Shown here in pieces: positions 44,030-55,330 of a stretch of DNA of 64,000 bases. The position numbers and the translations under genes are program-made. The DNA is from Escarpia spicata (lineage: Eukaryota; Annelida; Polychaeta; Sabellida; Siboglinidae): positions 50,324,181-50,388,180 of the forward strand of contig OZ023218.1 in the NCBI GenBank assembly GCA_963995525.1, written 5' to 3'. A model generated the notes under the pieces. It saw only the letters and a program-made list of their open reading frames with translations, was not told where the DNA came from and ran no database searches. The first letter of the stretch is position 1. Each line of letters starts with the position of its first letter.

Positions 44030-47000
44030 ATGATTGATAACAATTATTTCTTAGCGCAATTTGGTGGTCTAGAGAAAAATTCTCTCTATCACATATTAAA
44101 AACGGATGAAATGAATGAAGATGGGGATATTGAACCATATCAACATTCACCATACTTCGACGACGATAATTTAATCAGCCATTTAATGAACAAACAAAGT
44201 AAATTTATCGTGCTAAGCCTAAACTGTCAGAGTTTAAATGCAAAAATTGACGAAATTAATATAAAGCTAGAATCATTCAGAAGTAGTGGCTGTGAGATTA
44301 GTGCTCTGTGTTTACAGGAAACATGGCTCGATGAAGAGGCTGACAATTCTTTATTTCAAATAGATGGATATACATTAATATGCCAAGGCAAAATCTGTAG
44401 TGCACATGCCGGCTTGGCAATCTACCTCAGCAACAAATACAATTACAAATCTGTAAATATCCGTGCAAATACAGACACTTGGGAAGGTCAATTTATTGAA
44501 ATAACATGTTGTTCCATGAAGAAAAAAATAATTCTTGGAAATATATATAGACCACCTAGAGATATTATCGAAAACTACCGTATATTTACAAAAGAATTTG
44601 CATCAAATTTAGTTGATTTACAAAAATCTAAAAGTGAAATAATAATTGCAGGAGATTACAATATTGACTTGCTTAAAATTAACGAAAAACCCATAATATG
44701 TGACTATTTTGACACAATCGTTTCACGTGGTTTCTTCCCAAAAATTACTATGCCAACACGACTTTCAGAATATCATGGAACACTCATTGATAATTTGTTA
44801 TGCAATTTGTCAAAAGGATTCTTCAAATCCTCAGCTGGTATTTTAGTGAGCAATATTTCTGATCACTTTCCTTATTTTCTAAGTCTGGATTATGTTGAAA
44901 CCACTAGTGCAATTCCAAGGTTTATACGAATAAAACAACAAAGTCCTAACTCGCTCAATAAATTTAAATTTGTTATAATAAACTGAAATATTTATAATAA
45001 ACTTAACAGATATTCATGCGGATCCGAATGAAAACTACAATATCCTCGATGAAATTGTTACTGCAGCTATGGATAAATTTATACCTATTAAAATAATCAA
45101 ATTTAACAAGTATAAACATAAGAAAACTCCTTGGATTACCAATGGCATTATTGTGTCGATAAAATTTAGAAACAAATTGTATTCGAGAATGAAAACGACT
45201 CAAGTAAATACAGAGCATTATCATGAACTTAAAACTGACTTACATACTTATAATACAATTCTTAAGAGTAATATTAGATTAGCTAAGGAAATGTATTACC
45301 AATCCAGTTTTGAAAAGCATAAGCATAGTATTAAAAAAACGTGGTTTTAATTAAAGAAATTATTCAGAAAAGTCAAAAGAAAGAACAATTTCCAGATTTG
45401 TTCAAAGTTGATGGGGAAATGATTAGTGACAAATGCATTATTGCAAACAAATTAAACACGTTTTTTACTAATGCTGGTCCTACTCTAGCCTCTAAAACAA
45501 CTACTAGTGGAGATAAATCATACAAAGATTACCTGAAAAACCCGATATTTCACACTTTCAAATTTAATCCGATTGACATGGAAACTACTGTTAATACAAT
45601 TGATCGTTTACCTCCAAAATCAAGTTGTGGAAAAGAGGGTATTTCAAAACAATTACTCAAATTACTAAAAAATGATATCAGCAAAGCAGTCACTCTAATC
45701 ATTAATCAATCAATAATAACTGGTATATTTCCAGACAAATTAATAAATTCTATCCTGCCAGTGATTTCAACATTTTTGAAAGGGTTATGTTTGATCAAAT
45801 CCACGATTACTTCCATTCTAAAGCGTTATTCTACAATAGCCAAAATGGGTTCAGAACGAGACATTCTACTGAGCTTGCTACACTCGAAATCATATATAGA
45901 ATTATACAAGAACTTGATAAATCGGTTACTCCAATAAATATATACCTTGATTTATCAAAAGCATTTGACACAATTGATCATAATATATTGGTACAGAAGT
46001 TAAATTACTATGGACTAAATGACAAGGCTCTGGACCTTTGCAAGAGTTATTTACAAAATCGTAAGCAGTATGTAGAAATTGAAAATGTTAAGTCTAAGGA
46101 AATAGTCATCAACACTGGTGTCCCTCAGTTCAATTTTAGGGCCGCTCTTATTTATTATATATATATATATAAATGATATAGCACTTTCTAGTGACCTTTT
46201 CAAATTCATAACATATGCTGACGACACTACCCTTACTAGTACACTAAAAACATTTAATGATTCAGAAGGCCAAATGCGAAGTTAAAATATTAACAAAGAA
46301 CTAACAAAGATTAATAATTGGTTAAAAGCTAATAAACTGTCACTTAATGCCAAAAAGACTAAATTCATGATTTTTCATATGCCTCAAAAGAAAATAGAAT
46401 ACCCTGTGTTACAAATAGATGGGGCACACATTGAATGTGTAAATGATTTCAATGTTTTAGGCATCACAATAAATAACAATTTAAACTGGCAGAGTCATAC
46501 AAACAAAATAGCAAATAAAATCTCTAAAACAATAGGCATACTAAATAAACTTAAACATTTTCTACCACCTAATACATTATATATTATGTACAATGCTCTT
46601 ATTCTCCCTCATATTAATTATGGCTTACTTTTATGGGGTCATCAGGCACATCGAATTTTCAAATTACAGAACAAAGCAATACGAATAATATCCTTAAGTA
46701 AATATAATGCTCACACAAGTCCCATTTTAAAAAGACTTCAGTTACTAAAGTTGGATGACATTTATAAAATCCAACAATTAAAATTTTACTACAAATTAAT
46801 TAACAATCTTTTACCCTACTACTTCAATGTTTTTCCAAACACACACATCTATAATATTCATCAGCACTGCACACGTGAAAGAAATAATCTGTATATGTCC
46901 AGATTCAAACATGAGTTTGCAAAAAAATGCATTAGACACAACATAGTTGAGACAGTTAACAATACACCGAGTATTATCATTAATAAAATTTACACCCACA

Positions 47001-47095
47001 GTCTGTATGGTTTTTCAACATACATAACAAACTTTCTTATTTTAAATTATGAATCCTGTTGTCGTATTCATAATTGCTTTATATGTAATTCGTAA
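44030..47095 (+). pseudogene. LINE ORF2: endonuclease and reverse transcriptase, broken
   Basis: ATG 44030 opens 319 codons with LSLNCQSLNAKIDEINIKL, CLQETWLDEEADN, IIIAGDYNIDLL and SNISDHFPYF: a complete APE-like endonuclease. A frameshift near 44985 leads to a linker (45000-45350), then 45341-45770 with PPKSSCGKEGISKQLL and TGIFPDKLI. About 20 residues of the RT (the NYRPI box) are deleted at ~45760. QNGFRTRHSTELATLEI and IYLDLSKAFDTIDHNIL follow. VPQ...FRAAL shows a damaged PQGS box merging with a TA run at 46157-46173. The catalytic YADDTTLTS is near 46216. 46367-47095 is an intact C-terminal region. Dead as it stands. Confidence 0.85.
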
Positions 47096-47416
47096 TACAT
47101 ATTGAAATGTATACCTAAGTGTCAATGTGTACGTCAATTTGTACAAGAGTACATTTAATCTCCTTGTATTATGTATGTATGTTGATACATTGATATGATT
47201 GAGTAATTATCAAGTGTAAAACAAGGCATATGCATATTGTGACATGTAAATTTTGATGTTGATTATATTTATGGGGTGGCTCCTGTGCTAGCGATATTGT
47301 ATATCTTAATGGGAGTCTCCCGACCTTATCTAGTATTCATGTTATTCATTGTGTATATATCGTATATGTAGGTCAAATAAACTGATTCTGAGCTCTGAGT
47401 TCTGAGTTCTGAGTTC

Positions 47417-47690
47417 CTTTAATATTGGCGGGGGGCTAATCCTATCCACCCACCGGTTCCGACACGTATAATGTTTGTCTTACTTTATTTTTAGTTTGGA
47501 GAGTTCACGAACTACGAATTACCTCATTGGGGTCGTCGGATGCTGATTCGGTTTAGCATTACAATGTACAATATAAACATTGGCTTTAATCAGTTCGGTA
47601 TAAACAGTGGCTTTGCAGAAATGTCAGTTTTTATCGAGATAAATTAGTTCACGTTTTCGTTTTGTACACCGTATTTAGTAAATGTAATAT
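47417..47690. other. Short unrecognised stretch
   Basis: AT-rich sequence after the LINE tail. No gene or repeat recognised. Confidence 0.4.
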
Positions 47691-47855
47691 AATATATTAT
47701 TATATATATATATATATATATATAACATTAACTTATAAGTTATATATATAACCTTTATTAAAGACACACACACGCACGCACGCACGCACACGCACGCACG
47801 CACACGCACACGCACACACACACACACACTCACACACACACACACACACACATAC
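47690..47855. repeat. Compound (TA)n and (CA)n/(GCAC)n microsatellite
   Basis: (TA)n at 47698-47723, a second short TA patch near 47740, then CACGCACG and CACA units to 47852. The minus ORF across it is an artefact. Confidence 0.9.
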
Positions 47856-48794
47856 ACGTATACCTCCTCAGATTTCTTGTCAGCTTATCATAGTTGTGTA
47901 AGTATAATATACTTGGATTATTTGTTCTAATGACGGCGTGGGGAGATATCCTAATACAAAGAATGAAACAATTGAATAATATCAGTAGGCGAAATAGGAG
48001 TAGGTGAAATGGTATACCCCGAAGAACACATTAGTCCGTATCATGCTGTGCGTTGACAAGATAGCCTATGCGCGAACAAGACCAGTATTTAACCGTACTA
48101 ACATCGCACGCTGTCTTTCGACCCATTCACTGCGGTAACATAATTATATTGAAATGTGTTCACAGAATTTGTTATTAGCTAGTCATTTTCATGTTGTAAA
48201 TTAGCGTAGCGTGTTTCATCGTTGGTGTTTACGTTGCCAACGACTTTGATCGAGTGTCATTCGTGGAACGATGTCATCGCGAGGTAGAATAGTAGAGGCG
48301 TGGCCCGATTGGCCGGGTTCCGCAGTGTCCGTTATTTCGATCGTGCTTAGGCTATTTACCTGTTTGTTTGATTATAGTTAATTACGTTTAGAGGGGTGGC
48401 TGAAGGGGGGTATCGTGACACTCTAGACGAAAAGAAAAAATTGGCAGAGTTGTACTTTGGGACCAAACAAAACTTTTGAGTGAGGGCTGCCAGATTTTAA
48501 AAGGTGAAGGTTGAATACCAGGCGTGAATATCATCATTGTCAGTTCTGTTGCAAGAATCACCAAAATCACTGATATCGTTGGAGTATTCCATATGTTAAA
48601 ACTTAGTTGGTGGATCCAATACTTTCTGTGAATGTGCAGAACAATTCTGTCGCCATTACGTTGCATCTCAGCTGCAGAATGCAAGGATGGTAGATACCGT
48701 GTGGTATGTTAATAATAACAAGTTTATTAAGCTTTGCAGCCGTATAGACTACTATAGACGCTGAATAGTGCACGTGTACATAATAAAATATTTA

Positions 48795-48829
<35 letters not shown>

Positions 48830-49020
48830 GGTATAGATATACATATATGGATTGAATTGTATATAAATAGGGAAAACATAAAGTTATCATTTAAATATTA
48901 AATAAAAAACATTAAATTGCATATAATAATTAGATGAAATGTGTGCCTACATTAATTTGTAAAATAAAATGTAAAATGTTATAAAATGGATTCTTGGTTG
49001 ATAAAGTCCGTATGGAATAA
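47856..49020. other. No gene recognised; (TA)n at 48802-48829
   Basis: Only short ORFs (the largest, 98 codons on the minus strand at 48388-48684, has no motif). AT-rich 3' half with a TA microsatellite. Confidence 0.5.
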
Positions 49021-50030
49021 TAGAGTTTCGTAAACCTTGTATGCGGTTAGGTTAACTGTAGACACGGTTTGGTTAGCTGTGAACACGACTAAAATAGTTG
49101 ACACAGCTAAGTCAGCTGTGGGCACGGCTAAAATAGTTGACACAGCTAAGTCAGCTGTGGGCACGGCTAAAATAGTTGTGGATTATAGTTGTAATCTACA
49201 GATTTACTAAACAATAACTAAATATCTCTTATGCTGACTTGTCCTTCACAAAAGATGTCTAGCTTATCGCTACAATAATGACTTCAGCTATTGGAGCAAG
49301 GGGTCAAAGTTGATTAATTTAACCTTTCAGTATCCATAAAAATGGAAACGCCGACAACATTGTTTACATCAGTGCATTGCATCACATGCCAGGGAGTGGC
49401 TACAACATCCCAGCGCATATCATAGTCACCACATGAGTGATAAATGCACCTGATTGTGTACGGCCGTCGTCACGATCAGCCGCTGGTCGTCACGCATGAC
49501 CGAATCGTTGTTTGAATATTGGGCCGGGTAGCGACTGGCTCGCCGGAAATACTTTCGCATTACCTGATTTAAACCGGTGAGACGGACGCTGACGCAAGAA
49601 TAAGCACACGGGCTAATGCTCGTGGGAAACGATTGATAACTCTTATAGATTTCTGCTCAAATGCAATCTCACCACACACACATGCAAGCATTTGACGTTG
49701 ATGACAATGTCTCGTTAATTGATTTGGCTATGATTGTGCGTGTGCAAAGTGTGATTAAGGTATGTTAATTCATATTAAATTTGTGTTTACCCGAGACAAG
49801 CATCAATTTAATGATATTTTCATTAATATTATATTAGCTTAATGCTTAGTTTTGCACGCCATGCCCCCAGCCATTTTAGCCGTGCCCACAACTGACTTAG
49901 TTGTGTCCATAATTAATTAATAATAAATTAGCTGTGTACATAGTTAACGTAACCGTGTACACAGTTATTTTAGTCGTGTTCAATGTTCACAGCTAACGTC
50001 ACGGTGTCCACGTTTGCAAAAAAGTATTCA
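49020..50030. mobile_element. Foldback-like element with tandemly repeated inverted ends
   Basis: The left end (49030-49190) carries tandem blocks of 'agctgtgggcacggctaaaa' and 'gttgacacagctaagtc', the most perfect two being a 39-base repeat at ~49099-49176. The right end (49865-50020) carries the complementary series (ttagccgtgcccacaactga, ttagttgtgtccat, 'ttagctgtgtacat', ttagtcgtgttc). The two ends are inverted copies about 0.7 kb apart. There is no coding sequence in the centre. It is best read as a non-autonomous foldback or MITE-type transposon; superfamily unknown and target duplication not resolved. Confidence 0.65.
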
Positions 50031-50224
50031 TGCTAATTATGTATCAAGCATGCAATGTAACCAGCAACATTTTCCAAAGTTCACCTAACCAGTTTAACTG
50101 TAGTTTGACCAACACGAATATTTATCTAAACATTATTGCAGTATCCAATAGAAGTTATTGATTGATCATTACATCAAAACAACATTAAATGATTAATTTA
50201 TTATAACAGGAAATTAAGCTTTAT
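50031..50224. other. Unrecognised flank
   Basis: About 190 bp of AT-rich sequence with no feature recognised. Confidence 0.4.
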
Positions 50225-50357
50225 TTGAAAGACCGCTGCGTACAACAGCCCGTCGCTCAATAAGACGTAGCGACAGCGACGTGGTTCTCAACAAGACTGT
50301 GGCCGACGGATCGTCGTGGCCCTTAACCAGACTGTGGCCGACGGATCGTCGTGGCCC
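50225..50357. repeat. ~35-bp minisatellite, left half
   Basis: Units of the type 'aagactgtggccgacggatc' plus 'gtcgtggcccttaacc'. It is continued at 52873-52975 after the inserted element. The two halves were one array before the insertion. Confidence 0.85.
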
Positions 50358-50921
50358 TTAAGGTAGCTGCACCGGCTATCCTGTCAGTTGATTTCTTTAT
50401 TTTTTCTTCATAGAACATTAGTTGGTGTCAGTATGAACATGTGTACTATTAAAAAAAACAAGGCACTATCACCAAATGTCACCAATCAGTCCTTTAACAA
50501 GTAGTAATTTGTTAATGTGTCTGTGGAAAGTCCCTTCAGATTCTTGGAAACTGACGATGTTTCCATAGTGACGATCACTTGTGCGTCAGCCCAGTTCAAA
50601 CATAAATTCAATCACCATGAATGCAGATCATAATAGTCTAGTTATTCTCCTGCCACTATGCTGTTGTATTATAATGACCTAAATACATCACGCTGTCAAA
50701 TCACCAAATAGTGGCCGTAGTTTTGTTAATTCTCCGATAATGCCCGACCTCAGCCGCCATTTGCAGTGACTCGTGACTGACCCCAGCAGGTGTAAATCAA
50801 TCTTGTTTACCACAACAAGTTCAACACATGGCCCTTCGTAATACAATATCATGAGACAACTTGGCGGAAAACCTTGAGGGGAAATCTTAGTAACAGAAGT
50901 GTCTAACAAATTGTGTTGAAA

Positions 50922-52262
50922 TAAATTAGAAAAACTAATTAAAGATCACATGGTGGATTTTCTTGTTAAACATAACTGGATAAACCCATCTCAACATGGC
51001 TTTTAAAGCGAGGTCATGCTTAACAAATATGTTATGTTTTTTGGAAGACATCACTAAGTGGGTAAATGAGGTATCACCAGTAGATATCGTCTACTTAGAT
51101 TTTCAAAAAGATTTCGACAAAGTACCACATCAAAGATTACTGCTTAAACTAAAGGCCCATGGCTTAGGAAATGGTATAATAAACTGGATAGACAAATGGC
51201 TGATTGACAGAAGACAACGTGTAGTAGTTGATGGGGAGGCTTCAAACGGGAAATCGGTATTGAGTGGGGTACCACATGGATCAGTACTAGGACCTATATT
51301 ATTCTTAATATATATCAACGATTTGGATGGTGAAATAACAAGCAAAGTGTTCAAATTTGCGGATGATACAAAATTGTTTAGAAGGATTAAAAGTGTTGGA
51401 GATAGACAACATTTACAAGATGATCTTGACAAGTTGATCTAATGGTCTGAAAAGTGGCAAATGCTGTTCAATTTTGGAAAATGTAAATGCCTCCACACAG
51501 GACATGGGAACGAAGAGGTAGAATATACAATGGGGGTACTGTACTAAGTACTACTGTAAAAGAAAATGACATAGGGTTAACCATTAGTGCTGATATGAAG
51601 GTTTCAGAGCAGTGCGGAGTTGCAGCTTCAAAGGGAAATAAAATCCTTGAATTAATTAGGCGAAACGTAACGCATAATGAAAAAGAGCTAATAATACCGC
51701 TGTACAAAACAATAGTTAGGCCTCATTTAGAATATTGCATTCAAGCGTGGAGGCCATATCGCAGGAAGGACATAGATATGCTAGAAAGAGTACAGAGGAG
51801 AGCAACTAAAATGATACCAAAACTGAGGGATCTTAGTTACGAAATACGCCTAAAAATGAGGCTTAAGAACACTAGAGACCAGGAGATTGAGAGGAGATCA
51901 GATAGAAGTATTTAAAATAATGAATGGTTGTGAAAATATTGATAGAAATATTTTTTTCTCAGTTAAGAAAGATAGAAGGACTAGAGGACATGAAGTTACA
52001 TTAGCAAAGGAGCAGTGTAGATTAGATATAAGAAAGTTCTCATTTTCACAAAGGACTATAAATGAATGGAACAACAGATTATCTGCTGATTGTGTGGGTG
52101 CTAGTAGTGTGAATATGTTTAAAAATAAAATCGACACATACCTCAGAAGGGCAGGATACACATAGATAAAAGGGTCGGACTCTCGATAAGCCAAAGGGCT
52201 TCCTTGTCCACCTGCCACCTAGAGTTAATTCTCTGGGTGGCAATCTTGTTAAATCTTGTTAA
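50922..52262 (+). mobile_element. 5'-truncated CR1 LINE inserted in the TTAA element
   Basis: Similarity to the minus-strand CR1 begins within the RT (attagaaaaactaattaaag at ~50925). It runs to the shared 3' tail 'aatcttgttaaatcttgtta' ending at 52262. Flanks 'aaata' on both sides may be a short target duplication. Truncation at the 5' end is normal for target-primed reverse transcription. Confidence 0.85.
50996..52165 (+). pseudogene. CR1 reverse transcriptase C-terminal two-thirds
   Basis: 50996-51442: KARSCLTNMLCFLEDITKWV, YLDFQKDFDKVPHQRLLLKL (Ala of the usual KAFDKV changed to Asp), SGVPHGSVLGPILF (Gln to His) and the catalytic FADDTKLF. After a stop, 51550-51915 carries VKENDIGLTISADMK, VRPHLEYCIQAWRPY and LERVQRRATKMIPKL. 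51887-52165 has RGDQIEVFKIMNG and NEWNNRLSADCV up to the natural stop at 52165. Three breaks, and the RT N-terminus and endonuclease are absent. Confidence 0.85.
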
Positions 52263-52872
52263 ATAAGCCACATGCCAGTAAAAAAAGTAAAATTTCTAAG
52301 CAAAAACAAGCATCTGGTGACACTTTTATTATTGGTAACAACCAGGAAGTATTACTTAATGTAACTTTTTATTTAAAAAACTATAATATTTACAAAGCCA
52401 TAACTTAGCTTATGAACTCGACTTGTGTTTACCAAAAATTGCACGGGATGGTTTTATGTTTGGTGAAGGGGCCGTGCCAAAAATGCAGTACGGATTTTTG
52501 CTGTCTTTTAACATTGTAGCAAAATGTTTATGAAGCTGTATCAAACTTAATATGCATTTGTTTATAAAAAAAACACGTCTGAATGTCAATGACATGTTTG
52601 TCCTTACAACCATATACAATTTGGGGGGGGGGGGGAGTTTCTCAAAATGAAATAAAATGCCATTTTAAAATGATTTTTGACATATGTTTTAATTGTCTTT
52701 AAACACATTTAAATATCTCTAAACAACATAAAAAATCTATTATGTTTGGTCTGGAGTATTGTTTAGTATCTGAGGCAAACTCTGAGAAAAAAATGGTTAG
52801 CTTATCTTCAAAACTTATATTTGAAATGATTAATTCAAAAGAAGCATATCATAGCCGGTGCAGCCACCTTAA

Positions 52873-52975
52873 CCAGACTGTCGCCGACGGATTGTAGAGG
52901 CTCTCAACCAGATTGTCGCCGACGGATCGTCATGGTTCTCAACAAGACTGTCACAGACTGGTCGTCGTTTAATGC
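52873..52975. repeat. ~35-bp minisatellite, right half
   Basis: Three to four units (ccagactgtcgccgacgga and variants), more diverged with distance from the insertion. They are direct continuations of the array at 50225-50357. Confidence 0.8.
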
Positions 52976-53274
52976 GAGGTGCTTCAAGACGGATCTATGA
53001 CCTTCGTGGAAGAATTTGTCCTTTTCGGGTGTTCTACCAGTCTTCTCTTTCCATGTTAACTGTTCTCCGAAATTCCGAATCCAATTGTTTTCTGCTACAT
53101 ACCATCTATGTAGTAAAACAAAACTGGCATCAAATTACTGGCAAATCAATGGTCAGAAACCGAACAACAATGAAGAACATTTATGAAATCGTGATAGCTG
53201 ACTAGTATGACTAAGGTCCACACATAATACAGAAATGGGAATCAGTAACCTAAATGAGATCTTTGCGGAAAAGT
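52976..53274. other. No gene recognised
   Basis: A 77-codon plus ORF (52972-53205) starts inside the minisatellite and has no motif. Confidence 0.4.
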
Positions 53275-55330
53275 AACATAACATAACATAACATAACATA
53301 ACATAACATAACGTTCAATTGACCCCATGTAGGTACACAATTCGTTGATTTTTCAGAACATCACATAAGCTTGTACATTATACAAGCATACATATACATA
53401 TATCATTATATGTTCAACATACTCTTAGAAAATGCATACAAACGCATATACACCTATTATGGTATTGACGTACCATAAAATGTAATCGTATAGCTTATTC
53501 AATCGGGGTCGGTGACACCTGTTAAGACACGATTGTCGCTATCATAGGAGCCACCCTATTTACGTAATAATTTATGTGGTCCTTTTACAAGGTGTCTGTA
53601 ACAAAGATGTTTTATATACTATGAGAAGCCTCGCAAACTGTAAATGTATATTTTGTCTTTGATTATGTCAGGGGTGTCATTTATAGCATATGATAGGCTG
53701 TATTTGAGACATTTCATTGCAAATTCATGCTTAATTCTAAACGTATACGTATTATTTTTTTATGAGTATTATAATTATGTATGTTTACAGTTGGTATAAT
53801 TTGCCAGTTAAGTAAATAAGGAGGTAATTTTAATTCTTGTAACTTTAATATGTCTTCTACTTTCAGTAGTTTAAGTTTTTTTAAAGTGGTTCCGTGTGTG
53901 GGTTGTATTTATTTAAGGTTATTATTCGCACGGCTTTTTTGAGTTCTCGTAATTCTGTTTCTTTGATATCCCCAAACCATGATATAATAGTTAATATGTG
54001 ATAATATTAATGTGCTAGGCCTATATAACAACATTTTTGCATCTAAAGGTAATACATGTTTTAATCTGTTTAATATGCCAATTGTTTTGGAGCACTTATT
54101 TGAGATTTTGTCAGCGTATTTTTCCAGTTTAGATTAATGTTTAAGGTCAATCCTAGAAAGTTAAATTCATCTACTCTTTCAATATTTATATCATATAGTG
54201 TAAGCTTAAGAGTGTGCGTACGTTTATTAGGCATATGAACAATTATGTATTTTGATTTGCTTTTATTTAAAGATAATTTATTTATGTTCAGCCATTCATT
54301 GACTTTAAGAAGTTCGTCATTTAGTAAGGATTCTGTACTTTTATTGTGTGTGCTATTGCTAAGAGATTTTAAAGAGCTAGACAACGTTCAAGACGAAATT
54401 AAATAATTGATTAGCTTGTGAGAATTTATGTAAATTATAAATAATAGTGGTCCAAAGATTGGGGCGCCAATTGTTATAGGTAAAATGTCTGAATTTATTT
54501 GTTCAATTTCAATATATTGTTTTCTGTTTTGTAAGTAACTTTTGAATAGTTGCAAGGTTGAGCCATTTAGGCCATAATAGATTAATAATAAAATGTTATG
54601 GTCAATAGTATCAAAAGCCTTACATAGGTCGAGAAATACATTAATTGGTTCATCATTATTATCCATTTTAGTTATAATTCTATCTATTAGCTCAAGCGCA
54701 ACAAATTCCGTTGAATATTTAGCTCTAAAACCATACTGATTATCAAATAAAAGCTTCATATCAATGAAATATGAATATAATTGAAAAACAAATTAATTAA
54801 TTTCTTTAATACTTTAGAAATTGTAGAAAGAAGGGAAATTGGTCTGTAATTTTCAAAAAATATGGACCATCTTTCTTAAATATAGAAATAACTTTTGCAA
54901 TTTTGAGTTTCTCTGGGAATATCCCAGAGTTTAAAACTTGCTTTATTAGCAGCGTTAATGATTTTATAATTACAGGTTCAATTATTTTGAGCAATTTTGA
55001 AGAAATGCCATCATATCCACAACTGTTTTTGTGGGAAGATTAACCAAGTAAGGAAAATTGTGATAAGTCATTTTTATTTCTGATTTCCAAGTTTCTTGTA
55101 GGCAAATGACATTAAAATTGTTACTACTTAGCTCTTCTACAAAAGCCTCCATTTCGTTAAATTTTTAATTTATTGATTGAATGTTTGTTCTTAAGACATT
55201 AAACGTGTAATGATTGTCTGAGTAAGTTTGCTAAATTTGTCAAAGGCATAATAGGATGACCGACGTATCAGTTGAGGTTCATAATTTTCAATGTCATTTG
55301 TTAATCAAGTGATTATTATTAATACCTCCT
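53275..55330 (-). mobile_element. LINE with (TTATG)n tail, internally deleted, family of 41990-47416
   Basis: The minus-strand 3' end is a run of about eight pentamers (ttatg) at 53275-53312. The 3' UTR shares 'gtggctcctatgatagcgac' type sequence with the copy ending at 47416. Coding blocks: 54994-54806, 54759-54388 and 54384-54070. Upstream (55215-55080) is the endonuclease start (RTNIQSIN, VEELSSNNFNVICLQETW), but most of the endonuclease and linker are missing, so there is a deletion near 55030. Confidence 0.8.
54070..55215 (-). pseudogene. LINE endonuclease start and RT remnant
   Basis: After the short endonuclease piece (VICLQETW near 55100), the RT begins SGIFPEKLKIAKVISIFKKD with a decayed NYRPISLLS (54830). 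It continues QYGFRAKYSTEFVALELIDR, VFLDLCKAFDTIDHNILL, LQNRKQYIEIEQINS and IFGPLLFIIYIN (54759-54400). The YADD box should follow, but the sequence passes straight to SSLKSLSNSTHNKSTESLL. The catalytic motif is lost. 54384-54070 contains WLNINKLSLNKSKSKYIIVH and EFNFLGLTLNINLNWK. Confidence 0.8.

Larger units (their letters stand above)
41990..47416 (+). mobile_element. Long two-ORF LINE with (TGAGTTC)n tail
   Basis: 5' UTR from about 41990, intact ORF1 (42192-42935), a T-rich spacer of 1.1 kb, ORF2 (44030-47095) and a 3' UTR ending in tandem 'tgagttc' units at 47387-47416. The 3' UTR block 'ggggtggctcctgtgctagc' is also found, reversed, at 53530-53560. The two other copies (38640-39412, 53275-55330) therefore belong to the same family. 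It falls in the Jockey/CR1 supergroup; clade not assigned. The exact 5' end is a guess from where coding-like GC content begins. Confidence 0.8.
50362..52868. mobile_element. TTAA-flanked DNA element with ~20-bp TIRs, invaded by CR1
   Basis: Begins ggtagctgcaccggctat (50362) and ends atagccggtgcagccacc (52868): 18-base TIRs with one mismatch. TTAA lies on both sides (50358-50361 and 52869-52872), which is the target used by piggyBac and Kolobok elements. Removing it joins 'gtggccc' to 'ccagactgtc' with a single TTAA and restores a regular minisatellite unit, so both ends are certain. Without the CR1 insert (50922-52262) the element is about 1.17 kb and has no ORF of note, so it is non-autonomous. 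It contains a run of 13 G at 52623-52635. Confidence 0.85.

Noticed and set aside
53275..53312. AACAT pentamers as a telomere-like repeat
   Set aside because: The run directly joins the 3' UTR of a LINE and is explained as its tail. It does not match animal telomere TTAGGG.
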